Assembly: GCF_030149515.1 (NCBI RefSeq)
Contig: NZ_JASBRI010000025.1
Coordinates: 62,001 to 126,000 of the forward strand
From: Maricaulis sp.
Lineage (GTDB): Bacteria > Pseudomonadota > Alphaproteobacteria > Caulobacterales > Maricaulaceae
Length of the DNA: 64,000 nt
Direction of reading: 5' to 3'
Positions 1 to 8,081 of the stretch are shown piece after piece. The notes under the pieces were generated by a model, which did no database searches, was not told the origin of the DNA, and was given only the letters and a program-made list of their open reading frames with translations. A program made the position numbers and the translations under genes. Each line of letters opens with the position of its first letter. Position 1 is the first letter of the stretch.

Positions 1-225
1 CGTCGGGGCGAGCGCATGATTGCCCTGACCATCCAGGACGATGGTGCCGGGTTCGACTACAAGGCGCTTGAAGCGGAAGGGCCGCCGGCACGGGGCTATC
101 GCGGCCGCGGAATAACGCTGGCCCGCACCCTTTCCTTTTCGTCTGTCACGTATCTCGGCGCAGGAAACATGGTCGAGGCCATCATTCTGATCGGCCCGGA
201 GGCGCGCAACGCCGTTGTGACGTGA
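1..225 (+). CDS. Histidine-kinase-like ATPase domain protein, 3' end only
   Basis: This is the C-terminal part of a gene that begins upstream of the window; the frame is open from base 1 and stops at TGA 223-225. The visible ~74 residues contain a 'DDGAGFD' box and, about 25 residues later, 'GRGITLAR'. These are the G1 and G2 nucleotide-binding boxes of GHKL ATPases. The short segment after G2 and the quick end fit the HATPase_c_2 (RsbW/anti-sigma type) fold better than a large two-component kinase. Such domains often sit at the C-terminus of response-regulator/PP2C fusions that control stress sigma factors. That role is inference, because the N-terminus is missing. Confidence 0.6.
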   Translation, partial: RRGERMIALTIQDDGAGFDYKALEAEGPPARGYRGRGITLARTLSFSSVTYLGAGNMVEAIILIGPEARNAVVT

Positions 226-488
226 AACCTCCGTTGGCACTGTGCGATGCCGTTGGCTAGGCCTTCGGCAGAAGTCAGGCTGGAGCAGAATACCGTCTTT
301 CATCTCATGCCGGGTGCGTTTGGCCGGGATGAAAGCGGTATAGTGCCGACCCCGGCGAAGAATAGAAATATTTTGCGTTCAACTGGGGTTCAGTGCGGTT
401 GTGGTCTATCCTGCCTGCACTTGTCCGGATGCGACGGAACGCAGGGGGTGTCCCGGTCCGAACAGGTAGGCTCCGGAGGGGACCCGAA

Positions 489-1397
489 ATGAGAACCTTT
501 CTTGTAGCAGTCGCGTCAGTTGCACTCGTGGCCGTCCCGGCCGCCATATCGCAGGATTATTCCGCGTCACCGACCTATGGCAGCGTCAATCTGAGCTCCG
601 GCTTCACGCCGGATCCCTACAATGTCCGCCTGACCTCAGGCGGAGCGCGTTCCGCGCGCAATGTGTCGAGTTCATGTCGCGGCTGGATCGCGAATTCACC
701 CGACTACTCCGTGCACTACCAGGCCGGAAGCACATTCGATCTGACTATCGGCGCCGTGTCCAACTCGGACACCACGCTGGTGGTCAACGACCCCTATGGC
801 AACTGGTATTGCGACGATGACAGCGGCGACGGGCTGAACCCGTCCCTCACCTTCAACAACCCCGCTTCGGGCCGCTATGACATCTGGGTCGGCTCCTACT
901 CGGAAGGTGAGTATGCCGACGCGACCCTGTCGATCTCGGAGCTCGGACTGGCCGGAGGCTCGTCCTCGGGCAGCGGCTCATCCTATGGCGGCATCGATTG
1001 GTCGCTACCCGCCAATTTCGGCAGTGTCAGCCTTAGCGGCGGGTTTACGCCGGATCCGTATCGGGTCGATGTCGTGTCCGGCGGCACGCACCGGGCGTCC
1101 GAGGCCCGCAACGGCTGTGCCGGCTGGGTATCGTCCGCGCCGGACTTCGAGCTTCACTTCACGCCGGGATCTCTGCCGCTGATCCTGTCGGCGTCGTCGC
1201 GCTCGGATACCACGATCCTGGTCAACGACCCGAACGGGAACTGGCACTGCAATGACGATGGCGGGAATTCCGGGCTCAATCCGGCCCTGACCTTCCACAA
1301 TCCTGCCGGCGGGACTTACGATATCTGGATCGGGTCCTACAGCCAGGGCGAGAATGCCCAGGCCTCGCTGTCGATTTCCGAACTCTACAGCGACTGA
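489..1397 (+). CDS. Secreted protein with two PPC-like beta-sandwich repeats
   Basis: A 302-residue protein with a Sec signal peptide (MRTFLVAVASVALVAVPAAIS) and then two tandem copies of a ~110-residue unit joined by a Gly/Ser-rich linker (about residues 157-167). Each unit has the order 'GFTPDPY', a Gly-Gly turn, a Cys in 'CRGWIA/CAGWVS', 'DTTLVVNDP', 'NWYC/NWHC' followed by Asp residues, 'GLNP', and 'YDIWVGSY' near the end. The pattern of two conserved Cys and Asp-rich turns resembles bacterial pre-peptidase C-terminal (PPC) domains that cap secreted enzymes, but no catalytic domain is present. The same unit occurs singly in the genes at 60517-60945 and 61155-61622. The start at 489 is chosen because GGAGGGG lies just upstream and the signal peptide begins there; an in-frame ATG at 393 would bury the signal. 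Function unknown; exported, possibly surface or matrix associated. Confidence 0.75.
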   Translation: MRTFLVAVASVALVAVPAAISQDYSASPTYGSVNLSSGFTPDPYNVRLTSGGARSARNVSSSCRGWIANSPDYSVHYQAGSTFDLTIGAVSNSDTTLVVNDPYGNWYCDDDSGDGLNPSLTFNNPASGRYDIWVGSYSEGEYADATLSISELGLAGGSSSGSGSSYGGIDWSLPANFGSVSLSGGFTPDPYRVDVVSGGTHRASEARNGCAGWVSSAPDFELHFTPGSLPLILSASSRSDTTILVNDPNGNWHCNDDGGNSGLNPALTFHNPAGGTYDIWIGSYSQGENAQASLSISELYSD

Positions 1398-1416
1398 CCG
1401 GACCGGACGTAGAGGA

Positions 1417-1446
1417 GGGCTGCCGGCCATGCGCGGGCAGCCCTTT
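1417..1446 (+). terminator. Rho-independent terminator after the two-repeat secreted gene
   Basis: An 8-bp perfect stem, GGGCTGCC (1417-1424) and GGCAGCCC (1436-1443), is followed directly by TTTGT. It lies 20 bp past the stop of the upstream gene and before the dipeptidase. Confidence 0.6.
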
Positions 1447-1502
1447 GTCGTGTGGCCGGTTCGGGCTATGGCTGAACGGGGATCCAAGCGGGGCGTGTCG
1501 TC

Positions 1503-2663
1503 ATGCGTATCATTCTGGGCATTCTGGCCGTCATTCTGGCAGTTGCCGCTATCGCCTTTTTCTACGTCATTCCGGTCCGGGTCGACGCCGGCCGCAATGT
1601 GGTGCGCGAGCATGCGGCCTACGAGATAGCGCCGGAAGCGGCAAGCCTGCATGCCGATCTGCGTGTCGCGGACCTGCATTCCGACATGCTCTTGTGGATG
1701 CGCGATCCCGCACGTTGGAACGATCGCGGGCATACCGACCTGCCGCGTCTGCGCGAGGGCGGGGTCGCCCTGCAGGTCTTCGCGAGTGTGACCAAGACGC
1801 CAAGTTCGATGAATTACGAGGCCAACGCGGCCAATAGCGACAACATTACGCCGCTCGCGATTGCCCAGCGCTGGCCGGTCGGCACCTGGGGCTCGATCCG
1901 CAATCGCGCGCTTTATCATGCCGAGCGCCTGAACCGGCTGGCCGGGCGGGACGATGCCTTCCGTGTGGTGCGAAGCCGGGCCGATCTGGAAGCGGCCCTG
2001 GCTGCCCGCGAGCGCGACCCTTCCGTACTGGCCGGGCTTCTGGCCACCGAAGGGGCGCATCCGCTCGAGGGCGAGCTGGCCAATATCGAGGCACTGTGGG
2101 AGGCCGGCTACCGGCTGATCGGGCTGCAGCACTTTTTCGACAATGCGCTCGGCGGTTCCCTGCACGGTCTCTCCGGCGACGGGCTGACGCCGTTCGGGCG
2201 CGAGGCGGTCGAGGCGATGCTGGCGCGCGGCATGATCCTCGATGTGGCGCATTCCTCGCCGCAGGTCGTGCGCGACGTCCTCGCCATGACGGACCGTCCG
2301 CTGGTGGTCTCGCATACCGGCATACACGGTCACTGCCCGGTCACCCGGAACATCTCCGACGAGCTGATGCAGGCGATCGCCGCCGGGGGCGGGCTGATCG
2401 GGATCGGGTTCTGGGAGGATGTCACCTGCGACGACAGCCCCTCCGGCGTGGCGGAAGCAATCCTGGCCGCGGTCGATCTGGTCGGTATCGACCACGTCGC
2501 CCTGGGGTCGGACTATGACGGCACGATCACCACAACATTCGATGCCTCGGAATACGCGGTTCTGACCGACCGCCTGCTGGCGGCGGGGATGGGTGAGGCG
2601 GAGGTTCGCCAGGTGATGGGCGAGAACACGATCCGCTTCTTCCTGGACAATCTGCCGGACTAG
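1503..2663 (+). CDS. Membrane dipeptidase (renal dipeptidase family, peptidase M19)
   Basis: A 386-residue zinc dipeptidase of the M19 family. Residues 1-22 are a hydrophobic anchor, so the enzyme should sit on the periplasmic side of the inner membrane. The metal-site landmarks of the family are visible in order: 'DLHSDML' (HxD) near residue 57, 'GLLATEGAHPL' with the bridging Glu, 'DVAHSS' and 'VVSHTG' with the His ligands, and 'ALGSDYDG' with the terminal Asp. Family members cleave dipeptides, including ones with a D-residue at the C-terminal position; the substrate here is not known. The gene is preceded by a terminator and its stop is one base from that of the convergent oxidoreductase gene, so it is probably monocistronic. 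Confidence 0.88.
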   Translation: MRIILGILAVILAVAAIAFFYVIPVRVDAGRNVVREHAAYEIAPEAASLHADLRVADLHSDMLLWMRDPARWNDRGHTDLPRLREGGVALQVFASVTKTPSSMNYEANAANSDNITPLAIAQRWPVGTWGSIRNRALYHAERLNRLAGRDDAFRVVRSRADLEAALAARERDPSVLAGLLATEGAHPLEGELANIEALWEAGYRLIGLQHFFDNALGGSLHGLSGDGLTPFGREAVEAMLARGMILDVAHSSPQVVRDVLAMTDRPLVVSHTGIHGHCPVTRNISDELMQAIAAGGGLIGIGFWEDVTCDDSPSGVAEAILAAVDLVGIDHVALGSDYDGTITTTFDASEYAVLTDRLLAAGMGEAEVRQVMGENTIRFFLDNLPD

Positions 2664-2664
2664 A

Positions 2665-4299
2665 TCAGCGGGCCATACGCCGGCCGAAATCCCTGAGAAT
2701 TTCCCGGGCGGCATTGTGCCCCGGCGCGCCGGTTACGCCACCGCCGGGATGGGTGCCGGCGCCACATTGATAAAGCCGCTGCAGCGGGCTGCGGTGATCG
2801 GCATGGCCCAGCACCGGGCGGGCCGAGAAGAGCTGATCCAGGCTCAGCGCGCCGTGGAAGATGTCGCCGCCGACAAGGCCGAATGTGCGCTCCAGGTCCT
2901 TCGGTGAGAGAGCCTGCCGGCCCATCACCGAGGCCTTGAACCCCGGCGCCCACCTGTCGACCGCCCCGATCATCAGGTCGGCAACCGTGTCGCGGTAGTC
3001 GTCCCAGTCCCGGCCGTCCGGCAGCACTGGCGCGACATGCTGGCAGAACAGGCTGGCGACATGCCGGCCCGGCGGGGCGAGGGTGTCGTCCAGCGTCGAC
3101 GGGATCAGCATTTCGATAATGGGTTCGCGCGACCAGCCGTCCCGGCGGGCGTCCAGATAGGCACGGTCCATATAGGCAAGGCTGGGCGCCATCACGATAC
3201 CGGCGGTAAGATGATCGCCGGGTTCGGGCAGGCAGGTGAAGCGCGGCAATTCGGCCAGCGCCAGATTCATCCGGAACGTTCCCGATGCGCACCGATAATG
3301 CGCGATACGCTCGCGGAAGTCGGCGGGCAGCAGGCCGGGATCGACCATGTGTTCGAACAGGAGCCTGGGGTTGAGATTGGAGACCACGGCGCGTGCCCGG
3401 ACTGTCTCGCCGCTTTCCAGGACCACACCGCAGGCCCGCCCCCGCTCCGCGATCACTTCGCGCACGGGCGCATGGGTGCGCAAATCCACACCGCGTTCGC
3501 GGCACGCGGCGGCCATGGCCTGGGTGATCGCTCCCATCCCGCCGACGGCGTGACCCCAGACGCCCTTCTTGCCATTCACCTCGCCAAACAGGTGGTGCAG
3601 CAGGACATAGGCGCTGCCCGGCGTGTAGGGGCTGGCGAAATTGCCGACGATGCTGTCGAAACCGAACAGCGCCTTGACCGGGTCGCTCTCGAACCAGCCG
3701 TCCAGCCAGTCGCCGGCGGATTTGGAGAACAGGTCCAGCAGGTCGCGCTTGGCGGTCATGGAGAGATTGCCCAGCCGACCGCCCAGGCTGGCCGTCTTGA
3801 TCAGTTCGGGCAGGGCGCCCGCCCAGCTGCCCTCACGCAGATTGGGCGGGGTTTCCAGTACAAGCCTGCGCAGCGTATCGGCGATGGTTTCCAGCCGGGT
3901 TTCATACTCGCCCAGGCGCTCGGCATCGCGCCGGGAGAATTTTGCCACTTCGGCCCGGGTAAGATCCGGACCCGCGAGGAGGTAACCGTCCTCAAGCGGC
4001 AGGAAATTGCCGATGCGGCGTTCGACGATCTTCAGCCCGTGGCGGTGCAGGTCCAGATCGTCGATGACTTTCGGATTGAGCAGGGAGACCGTGTAGGCGG
4101 CCACGGAATTGCGGAAACCGGGATGAAATTCCTCGGTCACCGCAGCCCCGCCCAGCACGCCGCGCCGTTCCAGCACGGTGACGCCGAGGCCGGCCTTTGC
4201 CAGATAGGCGGCGCAGACCAGGCCGTTATGGCCGCCGCCTACGATGACGATATCGGTATCGGCGGCCTTGCTTGGCGCGGGCCGGACAGGGGTTGTCAT
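2665..4299 (-). CDS. FAD-dependent phytoene-dehydrogenase-like oxidoreductase
   Basis: A 544-residue flavoprotein of the COG1233 / PYROXD2 type. The N-terminus carries the Rossmann dinucleotide motif 'VIVGGGHNGLVCAAYL' followed by 'VLERRGVLGGAA', as in carotenoid desaturases and NAD(P)/FAD oxidoreductases. A second cofactor stretch near the C-terminus contains 'GDIFHGALSLDQLF'. I use the ATG at 4299; a TTG at 4335 would add 12 residues with no clear benefit. It is the last gene of a minus-strand run (TetR, crotonase, acyl-CoA ligase, two MaoC-fold proteins) and probably acts on the same substrate as those enzymes. A role in carotenoid synthesis is less likely, because no crt genes are nearby. 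The substrate is unknown. Confidence 0.8.
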   Translation of the reverse strand: MTTPVRPAPSKAADTDIVIVGGGHNGLVCAAYLAKAGLGVTVLERRGVLGGAAVTEEFHPGFRNSVAAYTVSLLNPKVIDDLDLHRHGLKIVERRIGNFLPLEDGYLLAGPDLTRAEVAKFSRRDAERLGEYETRLETIADTLRRLVLETPPNLREGSWAGALPELIKTASLGGRLGNLSMTAKRDLLDLFSKSAGDWLDGWFESDPVKALFGFDSIVGNFASPYTPGSAYVLLHHLFGEVNGKKGVWGHAVGGMGAITQAMAAACRERGVDLRTHAPVREVIAERGRACGVVLESGETVRARAVVSNLNPRLLFEHMVDPGLLPADFRERIAHYRCASGTFRMNLALAELPRFTCLPEPGDHLTAGIVMAPSLAYMDRAYLDARRDGWSREPIIEMLIPSTLDDTLAPPGRHVASLFCQHVAPVLPDGRDWDDYRDTVADLMIGAVDRWAPGFKASVMGRQALSPKDLERTFGLVGGDIFHGALSLDQLFSARPVLGHADHRSPLQRLYQCGAGTHPGGGVTGAPGHNAAREILRDFGRRMAR

Positions 4300-4356
4300 T
4301 CCACGAGAGTTTCCACGCGGATTAAAAAAGCGCAATGTCGAGCGGAAGTTGTGGCC

Positions 4357-4731
4357 TCAGCCAAAGGCCCCGGCGACATCCCTGGCCAGGACCAGAGCCC
4401 GCCCCCGGGCGACGATACGGCCGTCGGCGGCGCTGCAGGTCGTGGCCAGGTCGACCAGGTGTTTCTCCGGCCTCAGCCGCGTGATCTCGACCCGTGCCGT
4501 CAGCATGTCGCCGAGCGGGGCCGGAGCGAGAAATTCGGTCTCCTGCTTGAGATAGTTGGTGCCGCGTCCGGGCAGGTCGACCCCCAAAAGGCAGGAAAAC
4601 ATCCCGTTGATCAGCGCCTCGGGTACCGCCTCGCCGCTGTCGGGCGCGCCGGACAGCGTCTGCAGGGCGGCGACGTCCTCGCGGCTGAAGCGGCGGTGGG
4701 CCTCCACGAACTGTCCTTCGCTCAGCGGCAT
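4357..4731 (-). CDS. MaoC-like hot-dog protein without the hydratase motif
   Basis: A 124-residue hot-dog-fold protein, starting at ATG 4731, which overlaps the end of the upstream MaoC gene by 10 bases. Its layout matches that neighbour ('FSREDVAALQTLSG', then 'LINGMFSCLLG', then 'YLKQETEFLAPAPLGD'). However, the segment that in the neighbour reads 'SGDNNPIHVD' is here 'SGAPDSGEAVPEAL', so the Asp and His of the R-hydratase catalytic pair are absent. It could be the non-catalytic partner in a heteromeric hydratase, as known for some actinobacterial MaoC pairs, or a thioesterase-like member of the fold. It is tightly coupled to the acyl-CoA ligase genes upstream, so an acyl-CoA substrate is likely. 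Confidence 0.65.
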   Translation of the reverse strand: MPLSEGQFVEAHRRFSREDVAALQTLSGAPDSGEAVPEALINGMFSCLLGVDLPGRGTNYLKQETEFLAPAPLGDMLTARVEITRLRPEKHLVDLATTCSAADGRIVARGRALVLARDVAGAFG

Positions 4732-5099
4732 GGCACGACCTCCGTTTCGCCCCGGCAGGTCACCTCGCCATCGCCTTGGCGCGTCACCAGAAGCCGGATC
4801 TGCACGCGCTCCGGCGTTTCCCCGATCGTCTCCGCCTCGAACAGCAGGGGCTCGCCGGCGGGGGAGGGCGCGGGATACATGGTCGATTGCCGGACCTGAC
4901 GGCCGCCGGGGACCAGTTCCTCTACCAGGCCGCGTAACACCGAGCACAGGAGTGCCCCGTGCGCCACCGTACGGCCGAAACGGGTATGGGCGGAGAAGTC
5001 CGGATCGACATGGATCGGATTGTTGTCGCCGGAGAGGGCGGCAAAGGCGTCGAAATCGGCCTGGGAAAAGGTGCGCTCACGGGCGACCCGGCGGCTCAT
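4722..5099 (-). CDS. MaoC-family (R)-specific enoyl-CoA hydratase/dehydratase
   Basis: A 125-residue single hot-dog domain with the complete hydratase-2 motif: 'ALSGDNNPIHVDPDFS' around residues 21-36 gives the catalytic Asp and His, followed by 'GRTVAHGAL'. Enzymes of this type add water to trans-2-enoyl-CoA, or remove it from (R)-3-hydroxyacyl-CoA. The ATG at 5099 overlaps the end of the acyl-CoA ligase gene by 4 bases, and the stop overlaps the start of the motif-less homologue. The three genes are almost certainly translated together. Substrate chain type unknown. Confidence 0.8.
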   Translation of the reverse strand: MSRRVARERTFSQADFDAFAALSGDNNPIHVDPDFSAHTRFGRTVAHGALLCSVLRGLVEELVPGGRQVRQSTMYPAPSPAGEPLLFEAETIGETPERVQIRLLVTRQGDGEVTCRGETEVVPCR

Positions 5100-6598
5100 G
5101 TTTGCGTCTCCGGGACCGGCAGAAGATGTTTTTGTACCTTGCCCGCAGCGGTGCGCGGGAAGTCCTGGGCAAAGCGGAAATGGCGCGGCACCTTGTAGCC
5201 GGCGAGACGTTCGCGGCACCAGTCGGCCAGCGTTTCCGCAGAGGCCTCCTGGCCGTCGCGAAGGATGATGTGGGCACAGCCGACCTCGCCCCATTTCTCG
5301 TCGGGCACGCCGGCCACCGCGGCGTCCTGGATCGCGGGGTGCTGGGCCAGTACATTCTCGACTTCGGCCGGATAGACGTTTTCGCCGCCGGAGATATACA
5401 TCTCCTTGATCCGGCCGGCGACGAAGCAATATCCCTCTTCGTCGAACCGGCCCAGATCGCCGCTTCTGAGCCAGCCATCGGCCGTGAACAACGCCCCGGT
5501 TTCGGCTGGGCGTTGCCAGTAGCCGGGTGTGAGGCCGGGGCCGAAGAACTGGATTTCGCCGGTTTCGCCAGGCGGCAGGGGTATGTCGCCGGGACCGGCG
5601 ATGCGCGCTTCGACCAGGAGCTGGGCCTTGCCCACCGAACCGATCTTGCGCAGGGCGTTCGCTTCGTCGACCAGAAAGGCAGTTGGACCGGTTTCCGTCA
5701 TGCCGAACCCGTTGCACACGATGACGCCGCGGCGGGCGAAGGTTTCCACCAGAACGTCCGGCAGCGGCGCCCCGCCGCAAGACCAGTGGCGCAGCCTGGT
5801 AAGATCGGTGGTCTCGAAATCGGGGTGCAGGGTCAGTTCGCGATAGACCGCAGGCACGCCGAGCATGACGTCCAGCCGGCCTTGATCGATCAGGGTCAGG
5901 GTGCGGCCGGCATCGAAACCGGGCAGGATGTTGACCAGCCCGCCGGCGATCAGCACCGGCAATGTGTGCAGATTGATGCCGGCGGTATGGAAGAGCGGCA
6001 GGAAGTTCAGCGTGGCATCGGTCCCGCGCAGTCCGATCGCCTGGCCGATATTGATCGCATTGACCAGGGCCATGCGGAAAGTCTGGATCACCCCTTTGGG
6101 CCGGCCGGTCGTGCCGGACGTGTAGATCAGATACCACGGCTCTTCGCCGGGCCAGGCCTGGCGTCCGGCATGGGGGTCTGCGGCGTCGCGGCGGCGGGGA
6201 TAGTCGGCTTCCAGGTCGAGGACGGGAATCCGGTATCCGGCCACGGCGGCATAGGCCGTCTCGTGGTCCTCGCGCCCGGCGGCGATGAGCTTCGGTTCGC
6301 AGTCGGCGATCAGACTGCCCAGTTCGCTGGCCGGCATGCGCCAGTTGAGTGGGACCAGGATGGCGCCCAGCTTGGCGCACGCGAAAAGGAGCTCGAAGAA
6401 CTCCACCCGGTTGCGGCACAGGATCGCCACCCGGTCGCCATGGCCGACCCCGTCCGCGGCCAGCAGGCCGGCAGCGCAGGCACTGCGGCGGTCGAGGTCG
6501 GCATAGCTCAGCGTCTCGCCGGTCTCGACGGTGTGGAAGGCCGGTGCAGCCGGCGCCAGTGCGGCGCGGCGTGCCGTGATGTCGGTCAGTATGTCCAT
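5096..6598 (-). CDS. AMP-forming acyl-CoA synthetase/ligase
   Basis: A 500-residue ANL-superfamily adenylating enzyme. The P-loop-like motif 'YTSGTTGRPKGV' lies near residue 160. The hinge region 'SGDLGRFDEEGY' and 'GGENVYPAEVE' lie near residues 375-410, and the C-terminal 'AAGKVQKHLL' carries the catalytic Lys. It activates a carboxylic acid with ATP and loads it on CoA. Full length and motifs intact, so it should be active; sequence alone does not separate fatty, aromatic and branched acids. It sits in the minus-strand operon between the crotonase (28 bases upstream) and the MaoC genes. Confidence 0.85.
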   Translation of the reverse strand: MDILTDITARRAALAPAAPAFHTVETGETLSYADLDRRSACAAGLLAADGVGHGDRVAILCRNRVEFFELLFACAKLGAILVPLNWRMPASELGSLIADCEPKLIAAGREDHETAYAAVAGYRIPVLDLEADYPRRRDAADPHAGRQAWPGEEPWYLIYTSGTTGRPKGVIQTFRMALVNAINIGQAIGLRGTDATLNFLPLFHTAGINLHTLPVLIAGGLVNILPGFDAGRTLTLIDQGRLDVMLGVPAVYRELTLHPDFETTDLTRLRHWSCGGAPLPDVLVETFARRGVIVCNGFGMTETGPTAFLVDEANALRKIGSVGKAQLLVEARIAGPGDIPLPPGETGEIQFFGPGLTPGYWQRPAETGALFTADGWLRSGDLGRFDEEGYCFVAGRIKEMYISGGENVYPAEVENVLAQHPAIQDAAVAGVPDEKWGEVGCAHIILRDGQEASAETLADWCRERLAGYKVPRHFRFAQDFPRTAAGKVQKHLLPVPETQT

Positions 6599-6626
6599 GC
6601 CTGTCCTCCCCTTTTTTGGGGCATGA

Positions 6627-7412
6627 TTATCCGGCCGTTGCGAGGAAGGCGTTCATGCGCCCCCTTGTCTCCTCGCGGGCAATCCGGTCCAGAAAGGCCC
6701 GTTTTTCATTCTCCAGCCGTGCCGCCAGATCGGGACCGGCGATCTGGGTGTCGAGCAATTGCCGTGTCGTTGCCGCGACGCTGTTGTCCAGCGGTTCCAT
6801 CCGGTCCAGCAGCCTGGCGACGGTATCGTCCAGCGCCGCGTCCGGAACGGCAACATCGGCCAGACCCATCTCGAGGGCCTGCCGGGCGCCGATACGTTCG
6901 TCCAGCGCCAGCCAGCGTGCGGTGCGGGCCCGGCCGATGCGTTCGGGCAGGAGCGCCGTCCAGCCGCCATCCGGGGCAAAGCCCATTTGTGCGTAGTAGG
7001 GCTGGATGAAGGCGCTTTCAGCCATCACCGCGATATCGGCGGCGAGCACCAGGCCGAAAGAGCCGCCGGTGACCGGGCCGTTGACGGCTGCGATGACCGG
7101 GCAGGGCATCGCCCGTATGTGCAGGATGACCCGGTTGAGGGTCGAGACGAGGCGGTCGGCATAGGCCAGGAGCGCGTCGCGCCGGTCCGCGCGGATATGA
7201 AATTCGCCGACATCGCCGCCACTGGAAAAGGCCCGGCCGGCGCCGGTCAGGACGACGGCCCGGGCGTCGCGCGCACCGTCGAGACGGCCGATGAGCGCAT
7301 CGAGCAGGTCCGGTGTCAGAGCATTGCCACGATGCGGACGATCGAGCGTAATCCGGACGATGCCGTCCGAACGCACCGTCTCGATCTCCGCCTTCGTGGC
7401 GCTCCCTGTCAT
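6627..7412 (-). CDS. Enoyl-CoA hydratase/isomerase (crotonase family, PaaG-like)
   Basis: A 261-residue crotonase-fold protein. The oxyanion-hole segments 'FSSGGDVGEF' (about residue 62) and 'NGPVTGGSFGLVLAADIAV' (about residue 110) are present. The later motif 'MGFAPDGGWTALLP' resembles the 'IPDCGG' segment of PaaG-type isomerase/hydratases rather than the Glu-containing segment of classical enoyl-CoA hydratase. It would hydrate or shift the double bond of an unsaturated acyl-CoA. The start ATG overlaps the TetR stop by 4 bases, so it is co-transcribed with the regulator and followed by the acyl-CoA ligase. Confidence 0.8.
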   Translation of the reverse strand: MTGSATKAEIETVRSDGIVRITLDRPHRGNALTPDLLDALIGRLDGARDARAVVLTGAGRAFSSGGDVGEFHIRADRRDALLAYADRLVSTLNRVILHIRAMPCPVIAAVNGPVTGGSFGLVLAADIAVMAESAFIQPYYAQMGFAPDGGWTALLPERIGRARTARWLALDERIGARQALEMGLADVAVPDAALDDTVARLLDRMEPLDNSVAATTRQLLDTQIAGPDLAARLENEKRAFLDRIAREETRGRMNAFLATAG

Positions 7413-8017
7413 GGCTGCAACCCCCGCCGGATCAGGTCGCCCGCGGTGCGGGCGACGTCTTCGGCACTGAGCGCGCTGTCCCAGATGCCGTAGCGCAGGC
7501 CGAGAAACACGCTCATCCCGATCAGCGCCCAGGCGCGAACGGCTTCGTCTCCCGGATCGATCTCGCCGCGTTGCGCCGCCTCTTCGAGATTGCGCTCATA
7601 GCGCGCGGCGAAACTGTCATAGTGTGCCTTATATGCATCAGGCGCCACGAATTGCGACTCCTCGATGATGCGGTAGAGATTGGGGTGGGCACGGGCGAAT
7701 TCGATATAGGCGACCAGGCCGAGATGCTCGGCATGAAGCCGGTCGGTTGCCCCCTTCACTCGTTTCGTGATCCAGCCACGTGTCATTTCGCCCATATGGG
7801 CGACAAGGGCCCGGAAAATCTCGTCTTTCGAGTCGAAATAGACGTAGAAGGTTCCCAGGGCGACCGAGGCCCGGCGGGTGATATCGCCGATCGAGGTGGC
7901 ATGAAAGCCGTTCTCCCCGAACGCTCCCTCCGCCGCATCCAGCAACTTGTTTCGAGTGCGTTCCCCGCGTGCGGTTTTCGGCTTCTTGGACGCCGTTGTC
8001 GTTTCCAAAATTGACAT
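7409..8017 (-). CDS. TetR/AcrR-family transcriptional regulator
   Basis: A 202-residue regulator. Residues ~15-65 hold the TetR helix-turn-helix ('LLDAAEGAFGENGFHATSIGDITRRA', 'ALGTFYVYFDSKDEIF'). The C-terminal helical region is the ligand-binding and dimer domain. It is the first gene of the minus-strand CoA-enzyme operon and is divergent from the hydrolase/TonB-receptor operon. The likely role is repression of both transcripts from the 64-bp AT-rich gap, released by a pathway intermediate, often an acyl-CoA in this family. That role is inference from position. Confidence 0.85.
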   Translation of the reverse strand: MSILETTTASKKPKTARGERTRNKLLDAAEGAFGENGFHATSIGDITRRASVALGTFYVYFDSKDEIFRALVAHMGEMTRGWITKRVKGATDRLHAEHLGLVAYIEFARAHPNLYRIIEESQFVAPDAYKAHYDSFAARYERNLEEAAQRGEIDPGDEAVRAWALIGMSVFLGLRYGIWDSALSAEDVARTAGDLIRRGLQP

Positions 8018-8081
8018 ATGATTCAGTTTTCACATAATTGGCTACAAATCAATATGACACAGAACATGCCGGAGTTCGGCA
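8018..8081. promoter_or_regulatory. Divergent control region between TetR and hydrolase/TonB operons
   Basis: A 64-bp gap, clearly more AT-rich than its surroundings, separates the two divergent transcripts. It must hold both promoters and probably the TetR operator. I could not find a convincing perfect palindrome; 'TTGACATATGA' and 'CAATATGACA' are loosely related patches on either side. Confidence 0.45.

Noticed and set aside
393-488. Upstream extension of the first secreted-protein gene from an in-frame ATG at 393
   Set aside because: It would place 32 charged residues before a clear signal peptide; the Shine-Dalgarno supports 489.
3037-4899. Plus-strand frame of 620 codons opposite the flavin oxidoreductase and MaoC genes
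   Set aside because: Gly/Gln/Arg-rich translation without motifs, typical of an antisense frame in high-GC DNA.
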